A DNA stretch of 64,000 nt from Prevotella sp. (GCA_016285075.1 JAEEQB010000001.1:1-64000); one strand, 5' to 3'; shown: positions 26,939 through 36,232, counted from the stretch's first letter. The notes: a model not told the origin generated them from the letters alone. Numbers and translations are program-made.

Positions 26939-28024
26939 ATGGGAAAAAAGAAGATATTAGATGTGGGATTTGTAAAACGTAAAATGTACGATTTGCAAAA
27001 GACAATAGAAGTCTCAAGCAGGGGGCAATATGGCTTGGCACAACTGGAGGATAAGTATACGATAAAACCAATATCTTTAGATAGTCCTAACATTATTGGA
27101 ATAATAATTAACAATTTTAAATGTTTAGAGTCGTGTGACGTGTTGTTTATGACGTTTTTCTATCGTCAGCCATTGGTTTTGCTATCTTTTTTGCGCCTTA
27201 TTGGCCTATTTCGAAAAAGAAAGATTGTTGTAATATCTCATGTCTCATTAGCAAAAGGGAAAAGTGTTGTTGAGAAGTTTTTACTCCGTTGTATATATAG
27301 TTCCATTGATGTGTTTCTCTTTCATTCTTCAAAAAATCTTGATGAAAGTGTTGAGAAAGGCTTGATTAGTAAAAGGCGTGGAGAGTTTTTGTATTGGGGG
27401 GATGATTTAGATTATATTGATAGACATTTCACACCTATTCAGCATAATTTCTTCCTCTCAACAGGTTGCGAAAACCGTGATTTCTCAAAATTGATTTCGG
27501 TTTTTTCTAAAACCCAGGTTGTATTGGAAATTTATACTAACAAAATTAATTACAATAATAATTATGAATACTTGGAATCATATTTGGGAACATATCCAAA
27601 TATACATGTTAATTTCGTTGAAAAGAGTTTAGGAACGACTCATGTCTTAACAAAGCGAGCTTCAGAATGTTTCTGTATAGTGATACCTTTGATACAGAAG
27701 AAAGTTACTAATTGTTTGGGATTAACTTCTTTGATAGAAGCTATGGCGTTGGGGAAACCTGTAATATCAAGTAGAAACCCGTATTATCCAATAGATATAG
27801 AGAAGGAGGGTATCGGAATTATAGCAGACGATGAGGAATCTTGGGTAACAGCAATTAATTATCTTGTCAGTCATCCTGATGAGGCTAAGCAAATGGGTGT
27901 TAGGGCTCGTCAATTGGCTGAGAGGAAGTATAATATCAAAGAATGTGCTAAACAAATAGATAAAATATTTAGTGCGTCACGCCATAATAATATAGTTTAT
28001 TCTGAATTTTGGCGTCCAATTTGA
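26939..28024 (+). CDS. GT-B glycosyltransferase, GT1/GT4-like, divergent
   Basis: The 361-residue protein lacks strong family identity. The C-terminal half has a GT4-like EX7E region (GLTSLIEAMALGKPVISSRNPYYPID) and a typical closing helix segment (ARQLAERKYNIKECAKQI). The N-terminal acceptor domain is unusual. ATG 26939 was preferred to TTG 26927. A possible -7 box TAAATTTG is at 26859-26866. The gene is very AT-rich, which suggests recent transfer. Downstream there is no partner, only the tail of a broken gene. Confidence 0.75.
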   Translation: MGKKKILDVGFVKRKMYDLQKTIEVSSRGQYGLAQLEDKYTIKPISLDSPNIIGIIINNFKCLESCDVLFMTFFYRQPLVLLSFLRLIGLFRKRKIVVISHVSLAKGKSVVEKFLLRCIYSSIDVFLFHSSKNLDESVEKGLISKRRGEFLYWGDDLDYIDRHFTPIQHNFFLSTGCENRDFSKLISVFSKTQVVLEIYTNKINYNNNYEYLESYLGTYPNIHVNFVEKSLGTTHVLTKRASECFCIVIPLIQKKVTNCLGLTSLIEAMALGKPVISSRNPYYPIDIEKEGIGIIADDEESWVTAINYLVSHPDEAKQMGVRARQLAERKYNIKECAKQIDKIFSASRHNNIVYSEFWRPI

Positions 28025-28074
28025 TGTTCCCCAATGCCTAATCAGGAGCCGCTGTAACTTATTGATTTTTAACC

Positions 28075-29177
28075 CGCATTGCATTGGCCACGCTCGACCT
28101 CCTGATTGGGAAAGTCCAAGCGGTAGGTTTGGAACTTCTGGGTCATAGTCCTTAACAGTCAGGTAGCCACTATGAAATGATAGGCAGAGGATTGGTGGCA
28201 ATGCTGTCAATACTGCCCAACAAATCTGCCGTGACCTCTTCCGTCGTCAAATCCTCCAAGTTATAGTTGCTCTGTTTGAGGGCTTCCACGAGAATAGTGG
28301 GGGTATCAGTCTCAAACCAATAGTCCTTAAAGGCTTGGCTGTCAAGGGTACGCAGCAGACTGAATGGATTATACATTCCAACTGTTCCTGCCTCGAAATG
28401 ATAGCCGTCATAGTTTAGCTTAAGCTTGTCATAGCACTCCTTTTTCGTAAGTTCGCATGCTTGAGCCAATATGCCTATTTCTTCATCAAGGTTGTCACGA
28501 ATTTCTTGCTCAGTAATTCCGCAGATTTCACTATAGCGCTTGTCCATCGAAATGTCGGCAAGATTATTCAGGTCACTGAATACGCTGACCTTCGAAAACT
28601 TGGTGACACCAGTAAAGAAAGCCAACTGGATATATGCTCCCATCGACTTTTCCACGCCGTAGAACGCCTTCAGAGTGGTGCGGAAGTCTTCCATCAATTC
28701 ACTGTTTCCGAAAGCTTGAAGCAGTGGCTTGTCGTATTCGTCAACAAGGATGACAACCTTACTGCCCGTTTTCTCGTAGGCCCGTTGGATGACGCCTTTA
28801 AATCTCTCTGACAGAGTTGTTTCTGTCTGCATTGCACCATATACATTTTCCCATCTGTTCAGTTGCGAACTAAGTATTGACACCAGCGCTTCTGGTGAAG
28901 TATATTTCTCTGCATTCAAGTCCAGATGGAGAACGGGATGGCTTTTCCAGTCTTTCTCCAACTCATCAATGGCTAATCCTCTGAATAAGTCTTTCTCGCC
29001 TTTGAAATAGTACTCCAACATCGAGACGAGAAGACTCTTTCCGAACCTGCGTGGACGGCTGAGGAAATAGTATTGCCCGCCCTTGACGAGCTTGTACATC
29101 AGAGCTGTCTTGTCTGCATAGAAATAGCCGTCTGTGCGGATGGTCTTGAAATCCTGTATGCCGATGGGGTATTTCAT
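28075..29177 (-). pseudogene. Broken AAA-ATPase-like / PD-(D/E)XK family gene
   Basis: The first 335 residues are a normal AAA_ATPase-like domain (IGIQDFKTIRTDGYFYADKT, Walker A-like SRPRRFGKSLL, Walker B-like VVILVDEYDKPL). After ATNPLPI the frame ends at a stop. Homologous sequence continues in a second frame (SGYLTVKDYDPEV), then in a third (QTYRLDFPNQEVERG) and breaks again near 28088. The C-terminal nuclease-like domain expected in this family is missing. The promoter is intact: CAAA at 29224-29227 and CAAAAATA at 29197-29204 read as TTTG-N19-TATTTTTG on the minus strand. The family is abundant in Bacteroidetes; its function is uncertain. The N-terminal fragment could still be made. Confidence 0.82.
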
Positions 29178-29196
29178 ATAATCTGCTATTTTTCTG

Positions 29197-29227
29197 CAAA
29201 AATACCATTTTATTTTGGTTCTACAAA
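29197..29227 (-). promoter_or_regulatory. Promoter of the broken AAA-ATPase gene
   Basis: On the minus strand TTTG (29224-29227), 19 bases and TATTTTTG (29197-29204) match the consensus. The start codon at 29177 would be about 13 bases after the transcription start. Confidence 0.75.
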
Positions 29228-29246
29228 ATGTCTAACTAAAAAAGTG

Positions 29247-31022
29247 TCAATGAGCATGATTTCTATAAATCTTCTGAAGCTGTCTTGCATAATAGCGCGT
29301 TCCAGCAGGGGTGAGGTGCATCCCGTCGTAGGTGATGAAATGATGATCAGGCGTAAAGACGGGAACGGTGCTGTCAGGTTGTAATGTCAAACTTAGTAAG
29401 TCAATATATTGATCTTGCCATTCTTTTTTGAGTAGGCGATTGACCTTGTGATAATCCTTATGGATGTTAACTCGCTGGGCGAAATAGTCATTACGATGGC
29501 GATTCTTATAGAAGATGCCATTGCTGGTGCCGTGGTTCTTCGTTCCGATACCCCAGACCTCTGCACCTTGTTTGAGGTTTTGCCAGACCGAAGTAGGCAC
29601 TTCGTGTTTCCATCCGAAGAAGTAGATACGATCGCACTGGCGGATACGACTTGACGGGCAGTCTTCGATACCATAGTGATAGGAGAGCTGGATGCTGTCT
29701 TTCTGTGATGTCTCAAGCAGGATGTTGGCAAAATCACGTGCAAAACTATTGCCTATGACGAGAACCTTTTGCTTTGTGGTGTCAGATGAAAACTCATGGT
29801 CGTACTGATAGATGCGGTCTGTGTATTGTTCGAAGGCTTTCGGATCAGAGTGTCCTTTGCAGATGTCGAGCTCTGGGACATCTCTCACTGCTCCACCTTG
29901 CTGGTAGATCCATAAGGCAAAAGTGTTGACGGCAATAAATGACAGGCATAAGCAGAGACGTGCCCTCCAGTTGATACGGATGCCCTTTTCTATCAGCGAA
30001 TAGGTAATCAGTGAAAGTAGGATGGTGAGAACAATCACAGCCAGCAGCGCCTGTGCAGACAATACGTCTGCATAGAAATAACGATAGAAAGCCAGCATCG
30101 GTTGATGCCAGAGGAACAGACTTAGGCTCATCCTTCCCAACGGAGCGAATATCTTTGATTGTTGGGAGAAAACTGACAGACGGCTCACACCGCTATTCGC
30201 ATATATATATAATAAGGTAAAGGACACCGTCAGTATCACCAACAGCTCACGAGGCAGGAAACTCTCGCGGATGGTGTTGGTTCCTCCCACCAGATTATAG
30301 GGCATAGCGCGTTCTCCGATGGTGAAAGCACCAAAGAAAATCATCAGCAGTACGAGAATAAACGACAGATAGGAAAAAGTGGAAGAAGCCTTATGTGCTC
30401 TCATGGCAATGATTCCACCTGCAGCAATTTCAAAAAAACGGTATTGTAAGAGGTAATACTTATCGCCAATGGAGTCGATGGGTAGAAGATAGAGCATGAG
30501 AGACAGTAGAGTGAGGACGAAGAGTATGGTCTTCATTCGTTGTCGAAAAAGCATCATGACCAGAGGAAAAACCACATAGAACTGTAAGAGCACACCCAAG
30601 AACCATGTATGCATCAACACCTTGTGATAGATGGCGGCCCAGTAGTTCTGAGTGGTGATGGACTGGAGGATGTTCTCTGCAAAGACAGAGGATGCCATCG
30701 CTTCTTCACTGAGATAACGTAGATCACCTGGCAACATCCAACAATAGCCGACAGCCAAGGATAAACCACAAATGAGAAGGACTAATGGAAGTAGCCTGAA
30801 CAGTTTCTTTTCAAGGAACCTGAAATAATGGAACTGACTTGCCTCAATCTGCCTCATCACTTGAGGTACAACGAAATACCCATTGAGCACAAAAAACACG
30901 TCTACTCCCAGATAGCCACTCTTGCACCATCCTGCATGATAGAGGACTACGGCAATGATGGCCAGCCCTTTCAATAGGTCTAGATCATGACGGTATAAGA
31001 TTTCTGCATGAGCCTCTTTCAC
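29247..31022 (-). CDS. Acyltransferase 3 - SGNH fusion (OafB-like O-acyltransferase)
   Basis: The 591-residue protein has an N-terminal acyltransferase-3 domain of about ten helices (LDLLKGLAIIAVVLYHAGW with the catalytic-type His, GVDVFFVLNGYFV). It is fused to a C-terminal periplasmic SGNH domain (VLVIGNSFARD near residue 428, then DGMHLTPAGTRYY). This is the OafA/OafB architecture that O-acetylates surface polysaccharides. The start codon is GTG at 31022 and no ATG is near. A TATGTTTG -7 box lies on the minus strand at 31058-31065. It stands alone between a pseudogene and a gene-poor scar. Confidence 0.9.
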   Translation of the reverse strand: MKEAHAEILYRHDLDLLKGLAIIAVVLYHAGWCKSGYLGVDVFFVLNGYFVVPQVMRQIEASQFHYFRFLEKKLFRLLPLVLLICGLSLAVGYCWMLPGDLRYLSEEAMASSVFAENILQSITTQNYWAAIYHKVLMHTWFLGVLLQFYVVFPLVMMLFRQRMKTILFVLTLLSLMLYLLPIDSIGDKYYLLQYRFFEIAAGGIIAMRAHKASSTFSYLSFILVLLMIFFGAFTIGERAMPYNLVGGTNTIRESFLPRELLVILTVSFTLLYIYANSGVSRLSVFSQQSKIFAPLGRMSLSLFLWHQPMLAFYRYFYADVLSAQALLAVIVLTILLSLITYSLIEKGIRINWRARLCLCLSFIAVNTFALWIYQQGGAVRDVPELDICKGHSDPKAFEQYTDRIYQYDHEFSSDTTKQKVLVIGNSFARDFANILLETSQKDSIQLSYHYGIEDCPSSRIRQCDRIYFFGWKHEVPTSVWQNLKQGAEVWGIGTKNHGTSNGIFYKNRHRNDYFAQRVNIHKDYHKVNRLLKKEWQDQYIDLLSLTLQPDSTVPVFTPDHHFITYDGMHLTPAGTRYYARQLQKIYRNHAH

Positions 31023-31660
31023 CTTCCTATTATTGATAGATAATTACTTTTGTTTTGCAAACATAATAATAATTATCGTAATAAATTGTTGTGTCATGAA
31101 TAAATTAAGAATATTTTAGTATTAATCATGGGCATGTATAAAAAAAGGAAGTCACTTCCTTTCGCTTTGAAGAGAATAGTGGCACTTTCCACCTTGAATA
31201 GTGGCACTTTCCACCTTGAATAGTGGCACTATTTGTAATTTCTGACTACTGATTACGCTATTTTCACTAATTACTAGTAAAGAACTGGATGATGAGGCAA
31301 CTGATAGAACGGATGGGCTCTTTTGAGCGGAGCGGCCAGTTTTCGGCGAAAGATCCGTGCTAACTGTGGAATCTGTGTGAAAGCGAAATAATCATCATCA
31401 ATAACGAGTTTTTAAAATTTCTTTGTAATTGATTGATATTTAGTATGTTATGGCAGTCAGAGTGAGAGAGTGAGAGGTTGTGGAGTAAACTTGTCTATAC
31501 GCGCGAGGGTTATTCTTGAGAATAATATAATCTCTTATAGGAAAGTTTGCACATATTGCTATCACCCTATCACTTTCTTAGTTCAGAAAGGTGGTTTAAG
31601 TTGTTTGGAATCAGATGGTTGCGATTTTTTTGATTCATTTGTTTTGAATTCTTCGTCTAA
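31023..31660. other. Gene-poor segment, left part
   Basis: It holds the acyltransferase promoter (31058-31065), a 9-bp inverted repeat (31144-31152 with 31154-31162) and the first 22-bp tandem array. Beyond 31231 no frame looks coding and no RNA gene is recognised. Confidence 0.6.
31174..31230. repeat. Tandem array A, 22-bp period, 2.6 copies
   Basis: Two identical 22-bp units at 31174-31195 and 31196-31217 are followed by 13 bases of a third at 31218-31230. Each unit contains GTGG-CACTTT-CCAC, a small inverted repeat. The period equals that of the second, unrelated array 1.3 kb away. Confidence 0.92.
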
Positions 31661-32099
31661 AGTGATATACATTTGTTGCTGATTGTAGGGAATCTCAACG
31701 ACAACGAAGATTCCAAGAGTACGCCTAAACTCTGTCCACAGTGCGGACAATACGTTTTTATTAACCATTCATAGTCAAGAACCATCAAAGATGAAGAAAC
31801 AGTTTGTTTTTTATACCCGCTGTTAGCAGCCCATGCGCTGACAATAGCCGTGCTGAAGAAGGCCGACCGAGCACTCTACCGTCAGCGTCGCACCATGGAG
31901 GATACGTTCGGCATGCCTCATGGTACTTTTTCTGGAGCTAAAACGGGAAACTATCCGAGGGCTTCGAGTTGAGATCTTCCCAGTTGATAGCCATCTATCG
32001 CGCCATCATCAGCCGTAATGATGGCTGTCCGGAACGTCAAGAACAAGAATTCCACAACCTCATGACCGCCCTCAGAAAGGAAATTATGCCACCGCCATA
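31661..32099 (+). pseudogene. Remnant of an unrecognised gene with a CPxCG zinc motif
   Basis: One frame reads a short segment with CPQCGQYVF, hits an in-frame TAG at 31772-31774, and continues as DEETVCFLYPLLAAHALTI and KKADRALYRQRRTMEDTFG. It then needs a frameshift near 31950 to continue as KLSEGFELRSSQLIAIYRAI up to TAA at 32097-32099. The helical, basic composition and the higher G+C of 31830-32099 compared with the flanks suggest true former coding sequence. I do not recognise the family. The TAG could also be a real stop with two separate small genes. Confidence 0.5.
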
Positions 32100-32278
32100 A
32101 GGTGGCTGTTCCCTAAAGACGGACTAAGTGATTTTAGGAGTCGCCAGGTGACAATCACCCGCACAAAAGCATCGGTTATAAGATACCTGCAGTGGCACAT
32201 CTAGAGCAGGGCGAGCAGAAAAAATGTGGAAAAACAAAATTTATCCGAAAAAAGACAGCACAGATGAAAATTATGTCG

Positions 32279-32362
32279 TATCTTTGCCCAGCCGAACGAG
32301 CTAGCCCTGGTTCTGCGTGTCCAGAATTGAAGGGTGTTAACAAAACCAGCACGGCTTTTTTT
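32279..32362 (+). ncRNA. Candidate small RNA between a promoter box and a terminator
   Basis: TATCTTTG at 32279-32286 in a typical promoter context is followed 70 bases later by an imperfect stem (32303-32312 with 32344-32356, three-base bulge) and seven T (32356-32362). No good -33 box is present. It could be an independent small transcript of about 70 bases or the leftover leader of a lost gene. Confidence 0.3.
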
Positions 32363-32518
32363 GTGTCTGTCTAATCAGTACGACTCAGAAACATCTGTCT
32401 ATTGATTTAGCTTATGAAAAGAAGAAGTGTCTAGTCAAATCAGTAAAAGCCAGAAGACAGTTTTTGTCAATTTCTTTTACGGAGTAAGAATTCAATGGTA
32501 TAACAGCCCCAAAAACTT

Positions 32519-32594
32519 GAGTTAACTCGATCAGTCGTCTGAGTTAACTCAATCGATCGTTTGAGTTAACTCGATTAATCAATCGAGTTAACTC
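32519..32594. repeat. Tandem array B: four palindromes GAGTTAACTC at exact 22-bp spacing
   Basis: The perfect 10-bp palindrome GAGTTAACTC occurs at 32519-32528, 32541-32550, 32563-32572 and 32585-32594. The starts are exactly 22 bp apart. The 12-bp spacers resemble each other but vary (GATCAGTCGTCT, AATCGATCGTTT, GATTAATCAATC). The palindrome core is invariant, which suggests selection on it. Confidence 0.95.
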
Positions 32595-33080
32595 GCAAAT
32601 TAGAGACAGCTTCCGGCTGTCAAGAATTCAGAATCCCATCTAAATTAGAACCATCGAAATCAGCTAAAGCCATTCCATTACAACAAGGATTAACATCTGA
32701 TGCCTTATTGAGTCTCAATAGCATTCAGGCCACCTATGTAGCAGACACCGATGGCATGGGGGGCTCAGGCTGGAACAGAACACGGCGGGTAGTGATTCTT
32801 TCAACTCCTCTGGGTCTCAGAGGCTTTTTGGGATACATGGATGTGTCAGACGTTCCATTCTAAAACATACAATTCGTCTTCTCCGTGTCTATGTTATAGG
32901 CATTTACTCCTTCAAGAACTAATAACCATGTAAAATATGGAGCAAGTACAGGAAACAGTTAAACAATAATAATTATCTTTTCTAAACCTATCTTATAATT
33001 TACATTTTTCTTATTTTTGCATATTGTAACTTAACATGGCATGTGCCTTGCCTATTTAAGAACACAGCATACAGCGAGGC
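32595..33080. other. Gene-poor segment, right part
   Basis: A small hairpin GACAGC-TTCCG-GCTGTC lies at 32605-32621. A plus-strand frame is open from about 32580 to 32863 but has no proper start and no recognisable protein. Otherwise nothing is seen before the promoter box TATTTTTG at 33081-33088. Confidence 0.5.
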
Positions 33081-33107
33081 TATTTTTGTATTACAATTGA
33101 ATTGAAG

Positions 33108-33923
33108 ATGAAAATAAGAAAAAAGATAATAAGCTTTTCCATTGCTCTATTCATAGGAGCGTGTTTGTTGTTTGTTGGCTATGAATGTGCTGATTATTAT
33201 GCTTTTGCTGAGGAAGTGGTAATTAGGCATAATGCGAAGAAACATAACGATGATACACTACGAGTTATCTTTATAGGGGACAGCTGGGCTGCATACCATT
33301 CGAAGTATGACCATCAGCTGGAAACTATTCTAGAGGATAGTTTGAACAGCCCTGTGAAAGTTCTGTCAAATGGATCTGTCGGAGCTAAGACAAGTGCTAT
33401 TTATGCATATATGTATGATTCTGTATCCTCGTCAGGTACAAAGAGTCTCATAGATATGTTGCCAGACTATGCTATCATATCAGCTGGTATAAATGATGCT
33501 GTGGCAAAGATGGGTACAAAGAATTACTGTCATCATTATAGGCTTATTATCAGGAACCTACTGTCTGCAGGTATTAGACCGATTGTTTTAGAAATGCCTT
33601 TAGTAGACTATAAAGCTGTCTACCATCGAGAAACAGCAATTGCTAACTTGCGGCACCAAATATCAAGTTGGTTGACTGATGCTCCTATGTGGGATTTTGA
33701 AAAGTACAAGCAAGATCTGCAATCAATGATTCGTGAAGAAAGTCTTGATGGCAAAGTACTGATTGTCTCTGATTCTGAATGGAATCCCAAGGGATTCATA
33801 GATCCTAGAAATATGTACTTGGATGATCATATTCATTTGAATGAGAGAGGGTATGCCCTTCTTGACTCATGTGTCGCTTCACATATCATCGATGATGTCC
33901 AGTCTATCCGCGGCTTCCAGTAA
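33108..33923 (+). CDS. Membrane-anchored SGNH hydrolase (esterase-like)
   Basis: A 271-residue protein with an N-terminal membrane helix or uncleaved signal (about residues 7-27), followed by an SGNH/GDSL domain. The nucleophile block is FIGDSWAAYH (about residue 57), block III AGINDA, and the C-terminal catalytic pair LDDHIHLNERGY. It probably removes or transfers acyl groups on surface glycans outside the inner membrane. ATG 33108 was preferred to TTG 33102. Its last 20 bases overlap the 3' end of the convergent acyltransferase gene. Confidence 0.82.
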   Translation: MKIRKKIISFSIALFIGACLLFVGYECADYYAFAEEVVIRHNAKKHNDDTLRVIFIGDSWAAYHSKYDHQLETILEDSLNSPVKVLSNGSVGAKTSAIYAYMYDSVSSSGTKSLIDMLPDYAIISAGINDAVAKMGTKNYCHHYRLIIRNLLSAGIRPIVLEMPLVDYKAVYHRETAIANLRHQISSWLTDAPMWDFEKYKQDLQSMIREESLDGKVLIVSDSEWNPKGFIDPRNMYLDDHIHLNERGYALLDSCVASHIIDDVQSIRGFQ

Positions 33924-34959
33924 CGAAATTTACAAATTTAGGAATGATGTTATTTAACACTTTGTAAACAAGTATACAAATCAAAGCGATACAGATAACT
34001 GATGCCAAATAGAGCATAGTAAGTATGATGTCTGATGAGCTGCTGAGTTTCTGGAAGAGGGGTCTTAAAACCGTTGTCATTGGATAGTGAATGCAGAATA
34101 CAAAGAATGCAGATTTGGATAGAAAAGAAGAGTATATTTTGTGACGATACAAATAACCACCTAAAAAGCCAATCATAAATAGTGTGTTGGCTACTAATGA
34201 TAATCTGTGGAAAGATAAGGCAAATGGAACTGCCACAAACAAATGAAGATAATCCATTGTTGCTAAAAAAAAGAATGCACAGATAAAGAATGCCTTGTGC
34301 TTTTCAAACAATTCAATTGGGCTTTTGTCACATATTGGGAAATAGGCTCCTAAGGAGAACATGGTCAGGCTTTGAAGTAAATATGCACTATGGTGGGCAT
34401 TAATCCAGAATATGCCAACTATCAGGGGGAGTAGCAATTTGGTATACCTTATAATATAATAAAGAATAGGAGAGAGTACAGCCAGAACCATCAAGTTACG
34501 AATATACCAAAATGGGCAGAGTAAGGGAGCTCCGTTGCCTTGGTTCCAATCTCCCCTGTCCCAAAAGGCTCTTAAATAGTCTAAATACGAATAATCTGCC
34601 AGATCTTTACCGAGGATGTCTGCAGGTTTTCCCAAAATCATTAGCCCAAGATATGCACACAATATTAGACTATTAAAGAATAAATATGGAATTAACAGCG
34701 TCTTTATTCTGCTTTTCAGTTTCTGTCCGTATGTCTTTCTGCTATAAAACAAAAGAAGGCCCGATATAAAAAAGTAGGCAGGAACGCCCGTCTCTCCAAT
34801 CCAAAGTGAAAGAGGATAGATGATACGGAAATACAAATCATGTCCTCTTACGACATAACTTGTTGAGGTATAGCAGTGAAGGAAAATGATAAACAGAATG
34901 AGCGGAAACCTCAAGGCTTCTATCGACTGTGACAATCTTTGAAAAGAAGAGCTGTTCAT
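33904..34959 (-). CDS. Acyltransferase 3 family membrane protein
   Basis: A 351-residue protein with about ten helices and acyltransferase-3 features (IEALRFPLILFIIFLHCY, GVPAYFFISGLLLFYS). It likely transfers acetyl or succinyl groups onto an EPS sugar. It follows the GT4 gene on the minus strand by four bases, so the two form an operon. Its end overlaps the SGNH hydrolase gene by 20 bases in convergent orientation, joining an acyl-adding and a putative acyl-removing enzyme. Confidence 0.88.
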   Translation of the reverse strand: MNSSSFQRLSQSIEALRFPLILFIIFLHCYTSTSYVVRGHDLYFRIIYPLSLWIGETGVPAYFFISGLLLFYSRKTYGQKLKSRIKTLLIPYLFFNSLILCAYLGLMILGKPADILGKDLADYSYLDYLRAFWDRGDWNQGNGAPLLCPFWYIRNLMVLAVLSPILYYIIRYTKLLLPLIVGIFWINAHHSAYLLQSLTMFSLGAYFPICDKSPIELFEKHKAFFICAFFFLATMDYLHLFVAVPFALSFHRLSLVANTLFMIGFLGGYLYRHKIYSSFLSKSAFFVFCIHYPMTTVLRPLFQKLSSSSDIILTMLYLASVICIALICILVYKVLNNIIPKFVNFVTGSRG

Positions 34960-34963
34960 CTTG

Positions 34964-36109
34964 CTATTGTGTGCGATTTAGTTCTTTGAACAGGGTGGTC
35001 CATTGTTTCATGACATGGTCTCTGGAGAAACGTTTAATGTTCTCTTGGGCTTTGACTCCTAACGCTTTCCGCAACTCGGGTTGTTCTATTAGTTCGCAGA
35101 TGCTATCTGCCATAGCCTGTGTGTTGAGGTGTTCCACCAGAATACTGTCCTCGCCATTGTGGATAATGTTCCTTGGACCATGAGGACAGTCGAAAGATAC
35201 AACGGGAACACCACAAGCCATCGATTCTAAGATGACCATAGAGAATCCTTCATATCTTGAACTGACTACACAAATGCTACTCTCTAAATATTTATCTCGA
35301 ATATTGTCAGTTGGTTCATGCATCAGCATGGTATCCTGCAGATGGTTGCTTTCAATCAGTGACTTTACCTGTTCCTTCAATTCTCCTGAACCATAGATAT
35401 GAATCGTCCAGTCAGGATATTTTTGATGAACAATCTGCCAAGCTTCCACTAAGTATTCATAGCCTTTGGCATTGTTGTATCTCCCCACAGCAATGGCTTG
35501 CTTGTTCAGGAGACTGCTGGTTTCTGTTGGTTCGAATGGTAGGGAATTAGGGATTACATAGGTTCGGGTTATTCCCTCCCAACTTTGGGCATCTTCCTTT
35601 GTAAGGAGTACTACTGCTTTTAACTTTCGAACGCTTCTGTCCATTTTCCTTCGCCAATACCATGCTATCTGCTTGTAGGGGAAGCCTCGTTGCTCAAGCA
35701 GGTGGAAATTGCGGAGAAAGTGTTTGGTGGTATGCGCTTCGCCGATGATAATACCATCTTTGTAAAGGTCTGTCAGAAAGTCCAAGTCTCGCCCCATTGT
35801 AGTGATGACAATATCGGGCTTCTCTGTATTCAGTACTGCCTTCATCTTACGTTTGTATTCACTCATCAGCTGATAATACAGGTAGGTTCTCATCAAAAGG
35901 TTGTGTCCATACTCTTTGGAGAAATCAATATCCAGGTTAATCAATTTAACCTTGGGGGATAGGGGGAATACGGGGGGACGCCCCATTTGTGTATCAGTAA
36001 TGATGCCTACCTCGTAACCATGCTCTGCCAACCAATTAGCCTTTTCGGTCAACACACGATCTGCACCTCCTTTGGTTAGTAATGCGGTATATAGATAGAA
36101 TACTTTCAT
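34964..36109 (-). CDS. GT4 glycosyltransferase
   Basis: The 381-residue GT-B enzyme has a GGADRVLTEKANWLAE acceptor-domain start, AIAVGRYNNAKGYEYL at the domain junction and SSRYEGFSMVILESMACGVPVVSFDCPHGP with the EX7E motif. It is a relative of the GT4 genes at 37140 and 45745. ATG 36109 is favoured over GTG 36118 because a TATTTTTG -7 box (minus strand, 36133-36140) places the transcription start near 36127. It is cotranscribed with the acyltransferase gene. Confidence 0.9.
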   Translation of the reverse strand: MKVFYLYTALLTKGGADRVLTEKANWLAEHGYEVGIITDTQMGRPPVFPLSPKVKLINLDIDFSKEYGHNLLMRTYLYYQLMSEYKRKMKAVLNTEKPDIVITTMGRDLDFLTDLYKDGIIIGEAHTTKHFLRNFHLLEQRGFPYKQIAWYWRRKMDRSVRKLKAVVLLTKEDAQSWEGITRTYVIPNSLPFEPTETSSLLNKQAIAVGRYNNAKGYEYLVEAWQIVHQKYPDWTIHIYGSGELKEQVKSLIESNHLQDTMLMHEPTDNIRDKYLESSICVVSSRYEGFSMVILESMACGVPVVSFDCPHGPRNIIHNGEDSILVEHLNTQAMADSICELIEQPELRKALGVKAQENIKRFSRDHVMKQWTTLFKELNRTQ

Positions 36110-36179
36110 AGTCTTCACTCGAAATTTGATTGCAAAAATAGCAGAAAATATTCAATTATCGAAGTTTTTAAATAAAAAA

Positions 36180-36211
36180 TTTGCATGTCAACTAAATATT
36201 TCTTATTTTTG
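36180..36211 (+). promoter_or_regulatory. Promoter of the GINT1-like gene
   Basis: TTTG at 36180-36183, a 20-base spacer and TATTTTTG at 36204-36211 match the consensus. The predicted transcription start near 36217 rules out the upstream ATG at 36185 and supports ATG 36233. Confidence 0.85.
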
Positions 36212-36232
36212 TATCGCTTTAGTTCAAATGAA

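Noticed and set aside
32519..32594. Palindrome array considered as a CRISPR array
   Set aside because: Repeats are only 10 bp with 12-bp similar spacers and no cas genes are near, so this is a tandem repeat.
32580..32863. Open frame in the right part of the gene-poor scar
   Set aside because: It starts inside the palindrome array, has no convincing start codon and no recognisable composition or motif.
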